The notes under the pieces were generated by a model, which saw only the letters and a program-made list of their open reading frames with translations, was not told where the DNA came from and did not search any database. Below, one piece after another: positions 28,810-38,633 of a stretch of DNA of 64,000 bases (positions within the stretch are counted from its first letter, which is position 1; each line of letters opens with the position of its first letter). This DNA comes from Pseudomonas putida (GTDB lineage Bacteria; Pseudomonadota; Gammaproteobacteria; Pseudomonadales; Pseudomonadaceae): contig NZ_CP113097.1 in NCBI RefSeq assembly GCF_026625125.1, positions 3,162,001 through 3,226,000 on the forward strand. The letters are read 5' to 3'. The position numbers and the translations under genes were made by a program.

Positions 28810-30102
28810 TTACCGATTGCGCGTGACCCGCCAGACGGTATTGGCCAGGTCGTCCGCGATGATCAGCGCACCCCGTGGATCGACCGTCACCCCGACCGGC
28901 CGGCCGCGGGTCTTGCCGTCCTCGGCCCGGAAGCCGGTGGCGAAGTCGATCGGTTCGCCGGCAGGCTTGCCATTGCTGAACGGGACGAAGATCACTTTGT
29001 AGCCCACAGGGTTTGGCCGGTTCCAACTGCCGTGCTCGCCCACGAACACCCCGTCGGCAAAGCGCTCGCCCATGGCCGGTATGGAAAAGTCCACGCCCAG
29101 CGCGGCCACATGCGAACCGAGGCTGTAATCGGGCTTGATCGCGGCGGCCACCTTGTCGGGGTTCTGCGGTTTGACCCGCTCATCGACATTCTGCCCCCAG
29201 TAGCTGTAGGGCCAGCCATAGAAGCCACCTTCACGCACCGAGGTGAGATAGTCCGGCACCAGGTCCGGGCCGAGTTCATCGCGCTCGTTGACCACGGTCC
29301 ACAGCTGCCCGCTGCCAGGCTGGATGGCCAGCGCCGTTGGGTTGCGCAAGCCGGTGGCGTAGGGTTTGTGGGCGCCGGTGGCTGCGTCGACCTGCCAGAC
29401 CATGGCGCGGTCGATCTCCGCTTCCATGCCCCGCTCGGTGATATTGCTGTTCGACCCGATACCGACATACAGATAACGGCCATCGGGGCTGATGGTCAGC
29501 GCCTTGGTCCAGTGGTGATTGATCTCGGCCGGCAGGTCGGTGACCTTGGTCGGCGGGCTAGCGGCCTTGGTCTGGCCGTCCTGGTAGTCGAAACGCACCA
29601 GAGCGTCCTGGTTGGCCACGTACAGCTTGCCGTCGGCAAACGCTAGGCCATACGGCGCGTTGAGGTTCTCGGCAAATACTGTCTGCACCTCGTAGGTGCC
29701 ATCGCCGTCGGCGTCCCGCAGCAGTGTCAGGCGGTTGCCACCCTTGACCTGCGTATTGCCCTTGGCCTTGATCTGGCTGGCGATGACGTCCTTGGGCTTG
29801 AGCTTGGCTGCACTGCCGCCACGGCCTTCGGCCACCAGGATGTCACCATTGGGCAGTACCAGGCTCTGGCGCGGGATTTTCAGGTCAGTGGCGATGGCGG
29901 TGATGCTGTAACCCTCAGGCACGGTCGGCTTCTGCTCGCCCCAGTGTGCCGGCTCGGCGATCTTCATGCTCGGCAGCAGGCCACGCTCAGGCGCTGGCAG
30001 TTTCGGGTCGGGGCCCAGGGCCTGGGTCGCCTCGCCGTCGCCACCGCAGGCGCTCAACAGCAGCGCTACACTTAAAACAGGCAATGCATGCAAAGGTTTC
30101 AT
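28810..30102 (-). CDS. Lipoprotein L-sorbosone dehydrogenase-like protein (PQQ-type beta-propeller)
   Basis: 430 residues from ATG 30100-30102; the longer frame upstream would overlap the DUF2231 gene. The signal ends with the lipobox LLSACG (Cys about 18), so it is an outer-membrane or periplasm-anchored lipoprotein. The body is a six-bladed propeller of the glucose/sorbosone dehydrogenase family: NGDILVAEGRGG, NAPYGLAFADGKLYVAN, YVGIGSNSN, LRNPTALAIQPGSG and FVGEHGSWNRP. The family oxidises sugars or aldoses with PQQ. It overlaps the DUF2231 membrane gene by 4 nt, so they are coupled. Confidence 0.85.
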   Translation of the reverse strand: MKPLHALPVLSVALLLSACGGDGEATQALGPDPKLPAPERGLLPSMKIAEPAHWGEQKPTVPEGYSITAIATDLKIPRQSLVLPNGDILVAEGRGGSAAKLKPKDVIASQIKAKGNTQVKGGNRLTLLRDADGDGTYEVQTVFAENLNAPYGLAFADGKLYVANQDALVRFDYQDGQTKAASPPTKVTDLPAEINHHWTKALTISPDGRYLYVGIGSNSNITERGMEAEIDRAMVWQVDAATGAHKPYATGLRNPTALAIQPGSGQLWTVVNERDELGPDLVPDYLTSVREGGFYGWPYSYWGQNVDERVKPQNPDKVAAAIKPDYSLGSHVAALGVDFSIPAMGERFADGVFVGEHGSWNRPNPVGYKVIFVPFSNGKPAGEPIDFATGFRAEDGKTRGRPVGVTVDPRGALIIADDLANTVWRVTRNR

Positions 30103-30527
30103 GCCGCACCTCCCGAACGCAGGTTGCTCATGCCCAGCCAGGCCGCCACGCAGGCCAGCACGGTGACGATCAGAGACAACACCAGGCCCGCAGGCATCAC
30201 TGCCCAGGCATCCTTGGCGTGCTCGAACGCATTGATCAGGCCCAGTACCCAAGTCACCAGCAACAGCAGAAAGTACAGCGTCGGCCGCCCGCCCTTGCGC
30301 TCGGCGCGCACCAGGTTGGCCAGCGCGAACAGCAACGTCAGGCCACAGAACAGCAGGCCGCCGGCAATCAACCAGGAGGCGAAGTTACTCCACTGGATCT
30401 GGTAGCTCTTGAAATAGGCTATGTCACTCAGCAATGCGCCAAGAAACAACGGCACCGTGCCGGCCAGCAGGATTGCATGCAACGGGCTGGGCGTGCAGCG
30501 GTAGAGGGTTTGCTCGGTAGCGGTCAC
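30099..30527 (-). CDS. DUF2231 membrane protein
   Basis: 142 residues, GTG start (30525-30527) after AAGGAGGCGCC. Four membrane helices are seen. PLHAILLAGTVPLFLGALLSD near residue 15 is the DUF2231 hallmark. Its stop overlaps the start of the sorbosone-dehydrogenase gene (ATGA). A role in anchoring or electron transfer for that enzyme is possible but unproven. Confidence 0.82.
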   Translation of the reverse strand: MTATEQTLYRCTPSPLHAILLAGTVPLFLGALLSDIAYFKSYQIQWSNFASWLIAGGLLFCGLTLLFALANLVRAERKGGRPTLYFLLLLVTWVLGLINAFEHAKDAWAVMPAGLVLSLIVTVLACVAAWLGMSNLRSGGAA

Positions 30528-30703
30528 GGCGCCTCCTTACTCAGTCAGTGACCAGGGCTGGCGGACAGGCGCGAGGGCCCGGTCCGTCAGGCGTGCGCGG
30601 GGTGCGCTTAGCAAAGGATCACCTTGACGTCCGGTTAGTTCACCGCTTGGCTTGATAGAAACATCCTGAAAGATTTCACCCCTTACCACATGAGGCAAAT
30701 GGC

Positions 30704-31003
30704 ATGAGCGCTGATACAGCACGACCGTATGCGTTGTGGGCCGCACATGCCCTGCTTGGCCTGAGCCTTACGCTGGCGGGCGGATGTTCGAACAAACAGA
30801 GCCAGGCTCGCTACCCGACAGCGGCCTTGGGCTCGAACTGTTTCGCCAAGGCCGTGCCCACCCTGGGAGAAGGCGGCCTGGCGTGGGGCGATACCTTGAG
30901 CATGGCCCGACACAAGTCGATGAACAATTGCATCCGCTACGCCGGCAGGTCCGGCGGAACGCCCAAGACCTGCCAGGTGGTCATGGCCAAGTGCAAGAAC
31001 TAG
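30704..31003 (+). CDS. Small putative lipoprotein
   Basis: 99 residues. GAGG at 30692-30695 sets the ATG. A hydrophobic segment (about 10-26) ends in LAGGCSN, a plausible lipobox with Cys28. The mature part has four cysteines (NCFAK, NNCIRYAG, KTCQVV, AKCKN) that could pair. Family not recognised. Confidence 0.65.
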   Translation: MSADTARPYALWAAHALLGLSLTLAGGCSNKQSQARYPTAALGSNCFAKAVPTLGEGGLAWGDTLSMARHKSMNNCIRYAGRSGGTPKTCQVVMAKCKN

Positions 31004-31042
31004 CACAGGCGCAACGCGGCAGGTCGCGCGGCTAGAGCCTTG

Positions 31043-33229
31043 TCACACCGCCTTGGCCCGGGCGGCATGCAGTTTCTTGTAGCTCTCGATCAGGCGCAGA
31101 TGGCGGTCCAGCCCTTCCAGCTTCATGCTGGTGGGGGTCAAACCATGGAAGCGCACGCTACCGTCCACCGAACCCAGCACGGCATCCATGCGCGGGTTGC
31201 CGAACATCCGGCGGAAGTTGGCCTCGTAGTCCTCCATTTCCAGCTCGTCATCGAGCACCACTTCCAGCACCACATTCAGTGCCTGGTAGAACAAACCGCG
31301 CTCGACAGTGTTGTCGTTGAACTGCAGGAACGCCTCGACCAGCTCCTTGGCGTCCTCGAAACGCTTCAACGCCAGGCAAATCAGCAGCTTCAACTCAAGG
31401 ATGGTCAACTGCCCCCACACCGTGTTGTCATCGAACTCGACCCCGATCAGCGTGGTGATGGTGGTGTAGTCGTCCACCTCACAGTTGTCCAGGCGCTTGA
31501 GTAGCGCGCGCAGCGCCCGGTTGTCCAGGCTATGCAGGTTGAGAATGTCGGCACGGAAACCCAGGGCACGATTGGTGTTGTCCCAGATCAGGTCCTCGAC
31601 CGGGTAGATCTCCGAGTAACCCGGTACCAGGATGCGGCAGGCGTTGACGCCGAGGTTGTCGTACACCGCCATGTACACCTCTTTGCCCATGCCCTCGAGA
31701 ATGGCGAACAGGGTCGCGGATTCCTGGGCGTTGGAATCTTCACCCTGGCCGGAGAAGTCCCACTCGACGAACTCGAAATCGGCCTTGGCGCTGAAGAAGC
31801 GCCACGACACCACGCCACTGGAGTCGATGAAGTGCTCGACGAAGTTGTTTGGCTCGGTCAGCGCGTGGCTTTCGAAGGTCGGCTGCGGCAAGTCGTTGAG
31901 CCCCTCGAAACTGCGGCCCTGCAGCAGTTCGGTAAGGCTGCGCTCCAACGCCACTTCCAGGCTTGGATGGGCGCCGAACGAGGCGAACACGCCGCCGGTA
32001 CGCGGGTTCATCAAGGTCACGCACATGACCGGGAATTCACCGCCCAGCGACGCGTCCTTGACCAACACTGGGAAGCCCTGCTCCTCAAGCCCCTGGATGC
32101 CCGCGACGATCCCTGGGTACTTGGCCAGCACCGCCTGCGGCACATCCGGCAGGCACAGCTCGCCCTCGAGGATTTCACGCTTCACCGCCCGCTCGAAGAT
32201 CTCCGACAGGCACTGCACCTGGGCTTCGGCCAGGGTGTTGCCGGCGCTCATGCCGTTGCTGAGGAACAGGTTCTCGATCAGGTTGGACGGGAAGTACACC
32301 ACCTGGCCGTCGGACTGGCGCACGAACGGCAGCGAACAGATGCCACGCTCGGTATTGCCCGAGTTGGTGTCATACAGGTGCGAACCACGCAGCTCGCCGT
32401 CCGGGTTGTAGATCTGCAGGCAGTATGGGTCGAGGATCTCACCTGGCAGCGCGTCCTTGGGGCCGGGTTTGAACCACTGCTCGTTGGGGTAATGCACGAA
32501 CGGCGCGTTGGCGATGTCCTCGCCCCAGAACTGGTCGTTATAGAAGAAGTTGCAGTTCAAACGCTCGATGAATTCACCCAGCGCCGAGGCCAGGGCGGCC
32601 TCTTTGGTCGAGCCCTTGCCGTTGGTGAAGCACATCGGCGACTGCGCATCGCGCACGTGCAGCGACCACACGTTGGGCACGATGTTGCGCCAGGAGGCGA
32701 TCTCGATCTTCATGCCCAGCCCGGCGAGCAGGCCCGACATGTTGGCGATGGTCTGCTCCAGCGGCAGGTCCTTGCCGGCGATGTAGGTGGTGGTGTCGGC
32801 GACCGGCATGAGCAGGCCCTGGGCGTCGGCATCGAGGTTGTCGACCTGCTCGATGATGAACTCAGGGCCGGTCTGCACCACTTTCTTGACCGTGCAGCGG
32901 TCGATGGAACGCAGAATGCCCTGGCGGTCCTTCTCGGAGATGTCTTCCGGCAACTCGACCTGGATCTTGAAGATCTGGTTGTAGCGGTTCTCAGGGTCGA
33001 CGATGTTGTTCTGCGACAGGCGGATGTTTTCGGTAGGGATGCCCCGGGTCTGGCAGTACAGCTTGACGAAATAGGCGGCGCACAGGGCCGATGAGGCAAG
33101 GAAATAGTCGAACGGCCCCGGGGCCGAGCCATCGCCTTTGTAGCGAATCGGCTGGTCGGCGATCACCGTGAAGTCGTCGAATTTGGCTTCAAGACGAAGG
33201 TTGTCGAGAAAGTTGACCTTGATTTCCAT
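31043..33229 (-). CDS. ycaO: OsmC-YcaO fusion protein
   Basis: 728 residues. Residues 1-140 are an OsmC-like peroxiredoxin domain, with C50 in SSALCAAY and C112 in SIDRCTVKK at the usual paired positions plus an extra C59. Residues about 150-570 are a YcaO ATP-binding domain very close to E. coli YcaO: PNVWSLHVRD, CFTNGKGSTKEAALASALGE, NSGNTERGICSLPF, SNGMSAGNTLAEA and SLGGEFPVMCV. Residues about 580-728 are the C-terminal helical repeat region. E. coli YcaO supports beta-methylthiolation of ribosomal protein S12 with RimO; other YcaO proteins make azolines or thioamides. No azole or thiopeptide partner is nearby. It is monocistronic and divergent from the molybdenum hydroxylase genes. Confidence 0.93.
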   Translation of the reverse strand: MEIKVNFLDNLRLEAKFDDFTVIADQPIRYKGDGSAPGPFDYFLASSALCAAYFVKLYCQTRGIPTENIRLSQNNIVDPENRYNQIFKIQVELPEDISEKDRQGILRSIDRCTVKKVVQTGPEFIIEQVDNLDADAQGLLMPVADTTTYIAGKDLPLEQTIANMSGLLAGLGMKIEIASWRNIVPNVWSLHVRDAQSPMCFTNGKGSTKEAALASALGEFIERLNCNFFYNDQFWGEDIANAPFVHYPNEQWFKPGPKDALPGEILDPYCLQIYNPDGELRGSHLYDTNSGNTERGICSLPFVRQSDGQVVYFPSNLIENLFLSNGMSAGNTLAEAQVQCLSEIFERAVKREILEGELCLPDVPQAVLAKYPGIVAGIQGLEEQGFPVLVKDASLGGEFPVMCVTLMNPRTGGVFASFGAHPSLEVALERSLTELLQGRSFEGLNDLPQPTFESHALTEPNNFVEHFIDSSGVVSWRFFSAKADFEFVEWDFSGQGEDSNAQESATLFAILEGMGKEVYMAVYDNLGVNACRILVPGYSEIYPVEDLIWDNTNRALGFRADILNLHSLDNRALRALLKRLDNCEVDDYTTITTLIGVEFDDNTVWGQLTILELKLLICLALKRFEDAKELVEAFLQFNDNTVERGLFYQALNVVLEVVLDDELEMEDYEANFRRMFGNPRMDAVLGSVDGSVRFHGLTPTSMKLEGLDRHLRLIESYKKLHAARAKAV

Positions 33230-33488
33230 GCGGGAACACCGTGATTTGAACGTGCAAAACGAAATTGGCCGGCATTATCCGGTTTTTTCGGCTGGAAGTC
33301 CTGTTTGTCTGCGCACCTGACCGCGACCGCACACGATTGCGCATTTCAACGGATTGCTTGCCTGATTCTCTGAACCTTCGGTAAACGGCAGGCCGCCGCA
33401 CACACCGCTGTGCTAGCGTTTGCGGATTGGGGAGCAACGTATTCCCTGCACGACAACACAATGACAACCGATGATCAGCAGGTGAGCC

Positions 33489-33944
33489 ATGGAACTTCGA
33501 ATCAACCAGAAGACCTACCAGGTCGAGGCTGACGCCGACACGCCGTTGCTGTGGGTGATCCGCGACGACCTCGGCCTGACCGGCACCAAGTATGGCTGCG
33601 GCCTGGCACAGTGCGGCGCCTGTTCGGTGCTGGTGGACGGCAATGTGGTACGGGCCTGTGTCACGCCGGTGGCCGGCGTGGTCGGGCGTGAAGTGACCAC
33701 CATCGAAGCCATCGAGGCCGATGCGGTGGGCAAGCGCGTAGTGGCGGCATGGGTCGAGCACCAGGTGGCCCAATGCGGTTACTGCCAGTCCGGGCAAGTG
33801 ATGGCGGCCACCGCGCTGCTCAAGCACACCCCGAGACCGAGCGATGCGCAAATCGACGCGGCGATGGTCAACCTGTGCCGCTGCGGCACGTACAACGCCA
33901 TCCATGCCGCCGTGCACGAACTTGCCCAAGGGGAGAAGGCCTGA
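33489..33944 (+). CDS. Molybdenum hydroxylase 2Fe-2S subunit (IorA-like)
   Basis: 151 residues, the small subunit of a xanthine-oxidase-family dehydrogenase. The plant-type cluster is YGCGLAQCGACSVLVDG with a fourth Cys in VRACV; the second cluster is in QCGYCQSGQ and CRCGTY. It passes electrons from the molybdenum site to a cytochrome. Its TGA overlaps the ATG of the large subunit. No signal peptide is present, so it should be co-exported with its Tat-targeted partner. Confidence 0.94.
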   Translation: MELRINQKTYQVEADADTPLLWVIRDDLGLTGTKYGCGLAQCGACSVLVDGNVVRACVTPVAGVVGREVTTIEAIEADAVGKRVVAAWVEHQVAQCGYCQSGQVMAATALLKHTPRPSDAQIDAAMVNLCRCGTYNAIHAAVHELAQGEKA

Positions 33945-36193
33945 TGAATACGCCTGTCGGTACCCCTGCAGCGCTGCTCGACCTACCGCCAGGGGCAACG
34001 GTCAACTTGTCGCGTCGGCGTTTTCTCGCCAGTACCGCCGTAGGCGCGCTGGTCCTGGGCTTCGGGCTGCCGCTGGGCACCAGCCGGGTCCAGGCGGCGA
34101 CGGCCGCCGCCCAGGAGCGCGGCACCCAGGTACCTGCATTCCTGGAAATCCGCCAGGACGGCACGGTACGCCTGCTCTGCCCGTTCATCGAAGGCGGCCA
34201 AGGCACCTATACCGCCATGGCGCAGATCGTCGGCGAAGAACTGGACGCGGACCCTGCCACATTCGTGGTCGACAGTGCCCCGCCGGGCGAAGCCTACGTC
34301 GTGATGGAAAACGGCATGCGGATCACCGGCGGCAGCATGTCGGTGCGCATGAGCTACCCGACCATGCGCCGCCTCGGCGCCCTCGCCCGGGCCATGCTGC
34401 TGCAGGCCGCAGCAGAACAATGGGGCGTACCGGTGAGCGAGCTGTCCACCGAGCCTGGCAAAGTGCTGCACGCTGCCTCGGGCCGTGCGCTGGGCTATGG
34501 CGAACTGGCTGAACGGGCCATGGACCTGCCGGTACCGGACCCGGCCGGCATCACGCTGCGCGACCCCAGCCAGTTCCGCTGGATCGGCAAGCCGGTGGCG
34601 CGCGTCGATGCCTACGACAAATCCACCGGCAAAGCGCTTTACACCATCGACATCAAGCTCGAGGGGATGCTCCACGCCGCTGTGCAGCATGCCCCGCGCC
34701 TGGGCATGACCGTGGGCCGCCTGCGCAACGAAGAGCAGGTCAAGGCCATGAAAGGCGTGCATTCGGTGCATCAGTTGCCAGGCGCCGTTGCCGTGGTGGC
34801 CGAACGCTGGTGGCACGCCAAGCGTGCGGTCGAAGCGGTCCAGGTGGACTGGCAGGAACCCGGCGCCGACAGCACGGTACGCGCCATGCCCGCCGACTTT
34901 TCCAGCGATGCCTGGCGCGAGCACCTGGCCGCCCAGACTGGCCCGGCCCGCGACGACGAAAGCGAGGGCGATCTGGCCGCGGCACTCGGCAACGCCAAGA
35001 CCAAGGTCGAGGCCACCTACCACAATCAGTACCTCAACCACGCCCAGTTGGAGCCGCCGTCCGCACTGGCGCGCTACAACCCCGACGGTTCACTGGAGGT
35101 CTGGCTGCCCAACCAGGCGCCGGACATGTTCCGTGACGACATCGCCAAACGCACCGGCCTGGACCCTGCAAAGATCACCTTGCACTCCCCGCTTCTGGGT
35201 GGGTTCTTCGGTCGCCACTTCCTGTATGACTCGGCCAACCCGTACCCGCAGGCCATCTTGCTGGCCAAGGCCGTCGGCCGCCCGGTCAAGCTGATCTGGA
35301 GCCGCGAGGAAGAATTCCTGCGCGATGTGCTGCGACCGGTGGCGGTGGTCAAGTTCCGCGCAGGGCTGGATGCCGATGGCCTGCCAGTGGCCATCGAAGC
35401 GGTGAGTGCCACAGAGGGCCCGACCGAGGCCCTGGCAGGCAAGCAAGGCGAGAAGATCGACCCAACGGCGCTCGAAGGGCTGTCGGGTAAATCCTACGCC
35501 ATCGCCAACAAGCGCATTGCACAGATCTACGTCAAGGGCCCGGCGATGCTGGGTTACTGGCGCTCGGTGGGCAACTCGCTGAACGACTTCTTCTATGAGT
35601 CCTTCCTGGACGAACTGGCCGACAAGGGCGGCAAGGACCCCTTCGAGTTGCGCCTGCACCTGCTGCGCGACAACCCTCGCCTGACCAACCTGCTGCAAGC
35701 GGTGGGTGAATTGTCCGGTGGCTGGAAGCGCGGGCCGTTCACCGCTGAAGACGGCAGCAAGCGGGCACGAGGTGTGGCCATGGCCTCGCCATTCGGCTCG
35801 GAAGCTGCCGTGATCGCTGAAGTGTCGATCGAAGATGGCCAGGTCAAGGTCCACGATATCTGGCAGGCGATCGACCCTGGCAGCATCGTCAACCCGGCGA
35901 TCATCGAAGCCCAGGTCAACGGCGCCGTGGCACTCGGCCTGTCGCAGACGCTGGTCGAGGAAGCGGTGTTCATCGATGGCAAGCCGCGTGCGCGCAACTA
36001 CGACCTGTATCCGATCCTGCCTGCCTCGCGCATGGCCCGGGTACATGTGCGCATTGTCGAAAGCGGCGCGAAGATGGGGGGCATTGGCGAGCCGCCGTTG
36101 CCTGCGGTGGCGCCAGCAGTGGCCAACGCGGTGGCGCAGCTTACCGGCCAGCGCATCCGCAGCCTGCCCATGAGCCGCCATACCTTCAGCTGA
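33944..36193 (+). CDS. Molybdopterin-binding large subunit of a periplasmic aldehyde/heterocycle dehydrogenase (IorB-like)
   Basis: 749 residues from ATG 33944 (MNTPVGTPAALL), which overlaps the previous stop. The twin-arginine signal SRRRFLASTAVGALVLGFGLPLG (about residues 24-45) shows Tat export. The body has the MoCo-cytosine family motifs GGFFGRHFLYD, GYWRSVGNS and GGIGEPPLPAVAPAVANAV. The split organisation with a small 2Fe-2S subunit and a cytochrome c matches isoquinoline 1-oxidoreductase and membrane-linked aldehyde dehydrogenases. The true substrate is not known; an aldehyde or N-heterocycle is likely. Confidence 0.92.
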   Translation: MNTPVGTPAALLDLPPGATVNLSRRRFLASTAVGALVLGFGLPLGTSRVQAATAAAQERGTQVPAFLEIRQDGTVRLLCPFIEGGQGTYTAMAQIVGEELDADPATFVVDSAPPGEAYVVMENGMRITGGSMSVRMSYPTMRRLGALARAMLLQAAAEQWGVPVSELSTEPGKVLHAASGRALGYGELAERAMDLPVPDPAGITLRDPSQFRWIGKPVARVDAYDKSTGKALYTIDIKLEGMLHAAVQHAPRLGMTVGRLRNEEQVKAMKGVHSVHQLPGAVAVVAERWWHAKRAVEAVQVDWQEPGADSTVRAMPADFSSDAWREHLAAQTGPARDDESEGDLAAALGNAKTKVEATYHNQYLNHAQLEPPSALARYNPDGSLEVWLPNQAPDMFRDDIAKRTGLDPAKITLHSPLLGGFFGRHFLYDSANPYPQAILLAKAVGRPVKLIWSREEEFLRDVLRPVAVVKFRAGLDADGLPVAIEAVSATEGPTEALAGKQGEKIDPTALEGLSGKSYAIANKRIAQIYVKGPAMLGYWRSVGNSLNDFFYESFLDELADKGGKDPFELRLHLLRDNPRLTNLLQAVGELSGGWKRGPFTAEDGSKRARGVAMASPFGSEAAVIAEVSIEDGQVKVHDIWQAIDPGSIVNPAIIEAQVNGAVALGLSQTLVEEAVFIDGKPRARNYDLYPILPASRMARVHVRIVESGAKMGGIGEPPLPAVAPAVANAVAQLTGQRIRSLPMSRHTFS

Positions 36194-36211
36194 CCGGACA
36201 AGGAACGCCCC

Positions 36212-37558
36212 ATGACCCACAGTCGATTCGCAAGAACCGCAGGCTGGCTGGCGCTGCCGTGCCTGGTCGCCGCCGGCCTGCTGGCCTGGTATGTCACCCG
36301 TGAGCCCGCTTCGCCCTTCGTCACCGAACAGAGCACCAGCTTCGACCCGGCGCTGGTCAGCCGTGGTGAGTACGTGGCCAGGCTCAGCGACTGCGTCGCC
36401 TGCCACAGCCTGCCCGACGGCAAGCCGTTTGCCGGTGGGCTGGAAATGGCCACACCACTGGGGGCGATACACGCCACCAACGTGACGCCCGACCCCGCGA
36501 CGGGCATCGGCAATTACAGCCTCGCCGACTTCGACCGCGCCGTGCGTCACGGCGTCGCGCCGGGCGGCCGGCGGCTGTACCCGGCCATGCCCTACCCTTC
36601 GTATGCCAAGCTCAGTGATGATGATGTGCGGGCCCTGTATGCCTTCTTCATGAAAGGTGTGCAGCCTGCACAGCAGGCGAACATCCCCAGCGATATCCCG
36701 TGGCCGTTGAACATGCGCTGGCCGATCGCGCTGTGGAACGGCCTGTTCGCAGCAGACCAACCTTACGCGGTCAAACCGACGCAGGACGCGGTGTGGAACC
36801 GAGGTGCCTACATCGTTCAGGGGCCCGGCCACTGTGGCAGTTGCCATACCCCGCGGGGCCTGGCCTTCAACGAAAAAGCCCTGGATGAAGAGGGCAAGCC
36901 GTTCCTGGCCGGTGCGCTGCTCGATGGCTGGTACGCACCCAGCCTGCGTAACGACCACAATACTGGCCTGGGCCGCTGGAGCGAGGCGCAGATCGTGCAG
37001 TTCCTCAAACACGGGCGCAATCAGCATGCGGTGGTCTATGGCTCGATGACCGAGGCGTTCAACAATTCCACCCAGTTCATGAGCGATGACGACCTGGCAG
37101 CGATCGCCCGCTACCTCAAATCGTTGCCGGGCGACCCACAACGTGACGGCGCGCCGTGGCAATACCAGGCGGTGTCTGCCGGCGAACGCCTGAACAGCCC
37201 GGGCGCCCACACCTACGTGACCCGCTGCGCCACCTGCCACGGCTTGGACGGCAAGGGCCAGGCAGAATGGATGCCGCCGCTGGCGGGGGCCACCTCGTCG
37301 CTGGCGAAGGAAGATGCGTCGGCGATCAACATCACCCTCAATGGCTCGCAACGCATCGTCGCCGCAGGGCTGCCGGATGCCTACCGCATGCCGGCGTTCC
37401 GCGAGCAATTGTCGGACCAGGAGATCGCCGATGTACTGAGCTTCGTCCGCGGTACCTGGGGCAACCACGGCGGTGCGGTCGATGCGCAGGCCGTCAGCAA
37501 GCTGCGCGGGGATACCGACCCGGCGAGCAGCAGCCCGATCATCTTGCACATGCGCTGA
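36212..37558 (+). CDS. Triheme cytochrome c subunit
   Basis: 448 residues. An N-terminal membrane helix (about 10-28) serves as anchor or signal. Three CXXCH motifs are seen: CVACH (61-65), CGSCH (208-212) and CATCH (339-343). This is the layout of the cytochrome subunit of alcohol/aldehyde dehydrogenases that feed ubiquinone. It is the third gene of the operon, 18 bp after the large subunit, and should take electrons from the 2Fe-2S subunit. Confidence 0.93.
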   Translation: MTHSRFARTAGWLALPCLVAAGLLAWYVTREPASPFVTEQSTSFDPALVSRGEYVARLSDCVACHSLPDGKPFAGGLEMATPLGAIHATNVTPDPATGIGNYSLADFDRAVRHGVAPGGRRLYPAMPYPSYAKLSDDDVRALYAFFMKGVQPAQQANIPSDIPWPLNMRWPIALWNGLFAADQPYAVKPTQDAVWNRGAYIVQGPGHCGSCHTPRGLAFNEKALDEEGKPFLAGALLDGWYAPSLRNDHNTGLGRWSEAQIVQFLKHGRNQHAVVYGSMTEAFNNSTQFMSDDDLAAIARYLKSLPGDPQRDGAPWQYQAVSAGERLNSPGAHTYVTRCATCHGLDGKGQAEWMPPLAGATSSLAKEDASAINITLNGSQRIVAAGLPDAYRMPAFREQLSDQEIADVLSFVRGTWGNHGGAVDAQAVSKLRGDTDPASSSPIILHMR

Positions 37559-37571
37559 GGAATAACCGTCA

Positions 37572-38585
37572 ATGGAAAGCATCGACCTGCTGGTCCTGCG
37601 CACCACCTGTGACTGGCTCAAGGCAGGCGAACGGGTGCTGCTGGCAACCGTCGCCCGTACCTGGGGCTCATCGCCCAGGCCGGTGGGTTCGATGATGGCC
37701 CTGCGTGGCGATGGCAGGGTCATTGGCAGCGTTTCCGGTGGCTGCATCGAGGATGACCTGGTGCACCGCTACACCACCGCCTACAACGGCGAGGGCATGC
37801 CGCAAGGGCTGCCGCGCGTGGTGCGTTACGGCGTCAGTGCCGACGAGGCCCATCGCTTTGGCCTGCCCTGCGGCGGGACCCTGGAGCTGATACTCGAATT
37901 CAACCCTTCGTTGCCCTGCCTTGAGCAGCTTCTGGCGCAACTGGACGCTGGCAACCTGGTCCGTCGCCAGCTGGACCTTGGCACCGGTGACACAAGCCTG
38001 ACCACCACGTATGCGCCAGAGCAGTTCAGCTTCGATGGCCAGCGAATGGTCAATACCCTGGGCCCCGGCTACCGCATGCTGCTGATCGGTGCCGGGGCAC
38101 TGGCCGAATACCTGGCGACCATGGCGCTGTTCAATGGCTTCAAGGTGGCCGTCTGTGACCCTCGCCGTGAATACATGGATGGCTGGAATGTCGCGGGCGT
38201 GGAGAAGCTGGTCGGCATGCCGGACGACATGGTCAGGGCCTTTGCCCCGGACCTGCGCAGTTGCATCATTGGCCTTAGCCATGACCCCAAGCTGGACGAC
38301 CTGGCCCTGCTCGAAGCCTTGCACAGCCCAGCCTTCTACATCGGTGTGATCGGCTCGCGGCGTAACAGCCAGCTGCGCCGCGAACGCCTGGTCGAGCATT
38401 TCGGCCAGACCCAGGCCTCACTCAAACGCCTGCATGGCCCAATCGGCATCTACATCGGTAGCAAGACCCCTGCAGAGATCGCGGTCAGCGTCATGGCCGA
38501 GGTGCTGGCCATCAAGAACGGCGTGGCCTTGCCCAGCGCGGCCAATGTGACCACGGCCAAGCGGGCTCGGGAAGCCAGTGCATGA
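37572..38585 (+). CDS. XdhC-family molybdenum-cofactor insertion factor
   Basis: 337 residues. The N-terminal XdhC/CoxI domain has VARTWGSSPRPVGSMM and GGCIEDDL, and CGGTLELILE near residue 100. The C-terminal Rossmann-like domain has LIGAGALAEYL near 174 and ends with FYIGVIGSRRNSQ. XdhC proteins bind and sulfurate or cytosine-modify MoCo and load it into molybdenum hydroxylases. GAGGAATAACCGTCA precedes the ATG. It closes the operon and should serve the large subunit encoded here. Confidence 0.93.
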   Translation: MESIDLLVLRTTCDWLKAGERVLLATVARTWGSSPRPVGSMMALRGDGRVIGSVSGGCIEDDLVHRYTTAYNGEGMPQGLPRVVRYGVSADEAHRFGLPCGGTLELILEFNPSLPCLEQLLAQLDAGNLVRRQLDLGTGDTSLTTTYAPEQFSFDGQRMVNTLGPGYRMLLIGAGALAEYLATMALFNGFKVAVCDPRREYMDGWNVAGVEKLVGMPDDMVRAFAPDLRSCIIGLSHDPKLDDLALLEALHSPAFYIGVIGSRRNSQLRRERLVEHFGQTQASLKRLHGPIGIYIGSKTPAEIAVSVMAEVLAIKNGVALPSAANVTTAKRAREASA

Positions 38586-38633
38586 TATCAACGTGCGCCC
38601 ATCACTGAACACCGCCGCCGCGCGCACGCCGCC

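Noticed and set aside
35090..37747. Minus-strand open frame of 885 codons
   Set aside because: It is antisense to the molybdenum large subunit and the cytochrome c gene, which have clear motifs and ribosome sites. High GC makes long antisense frames common.
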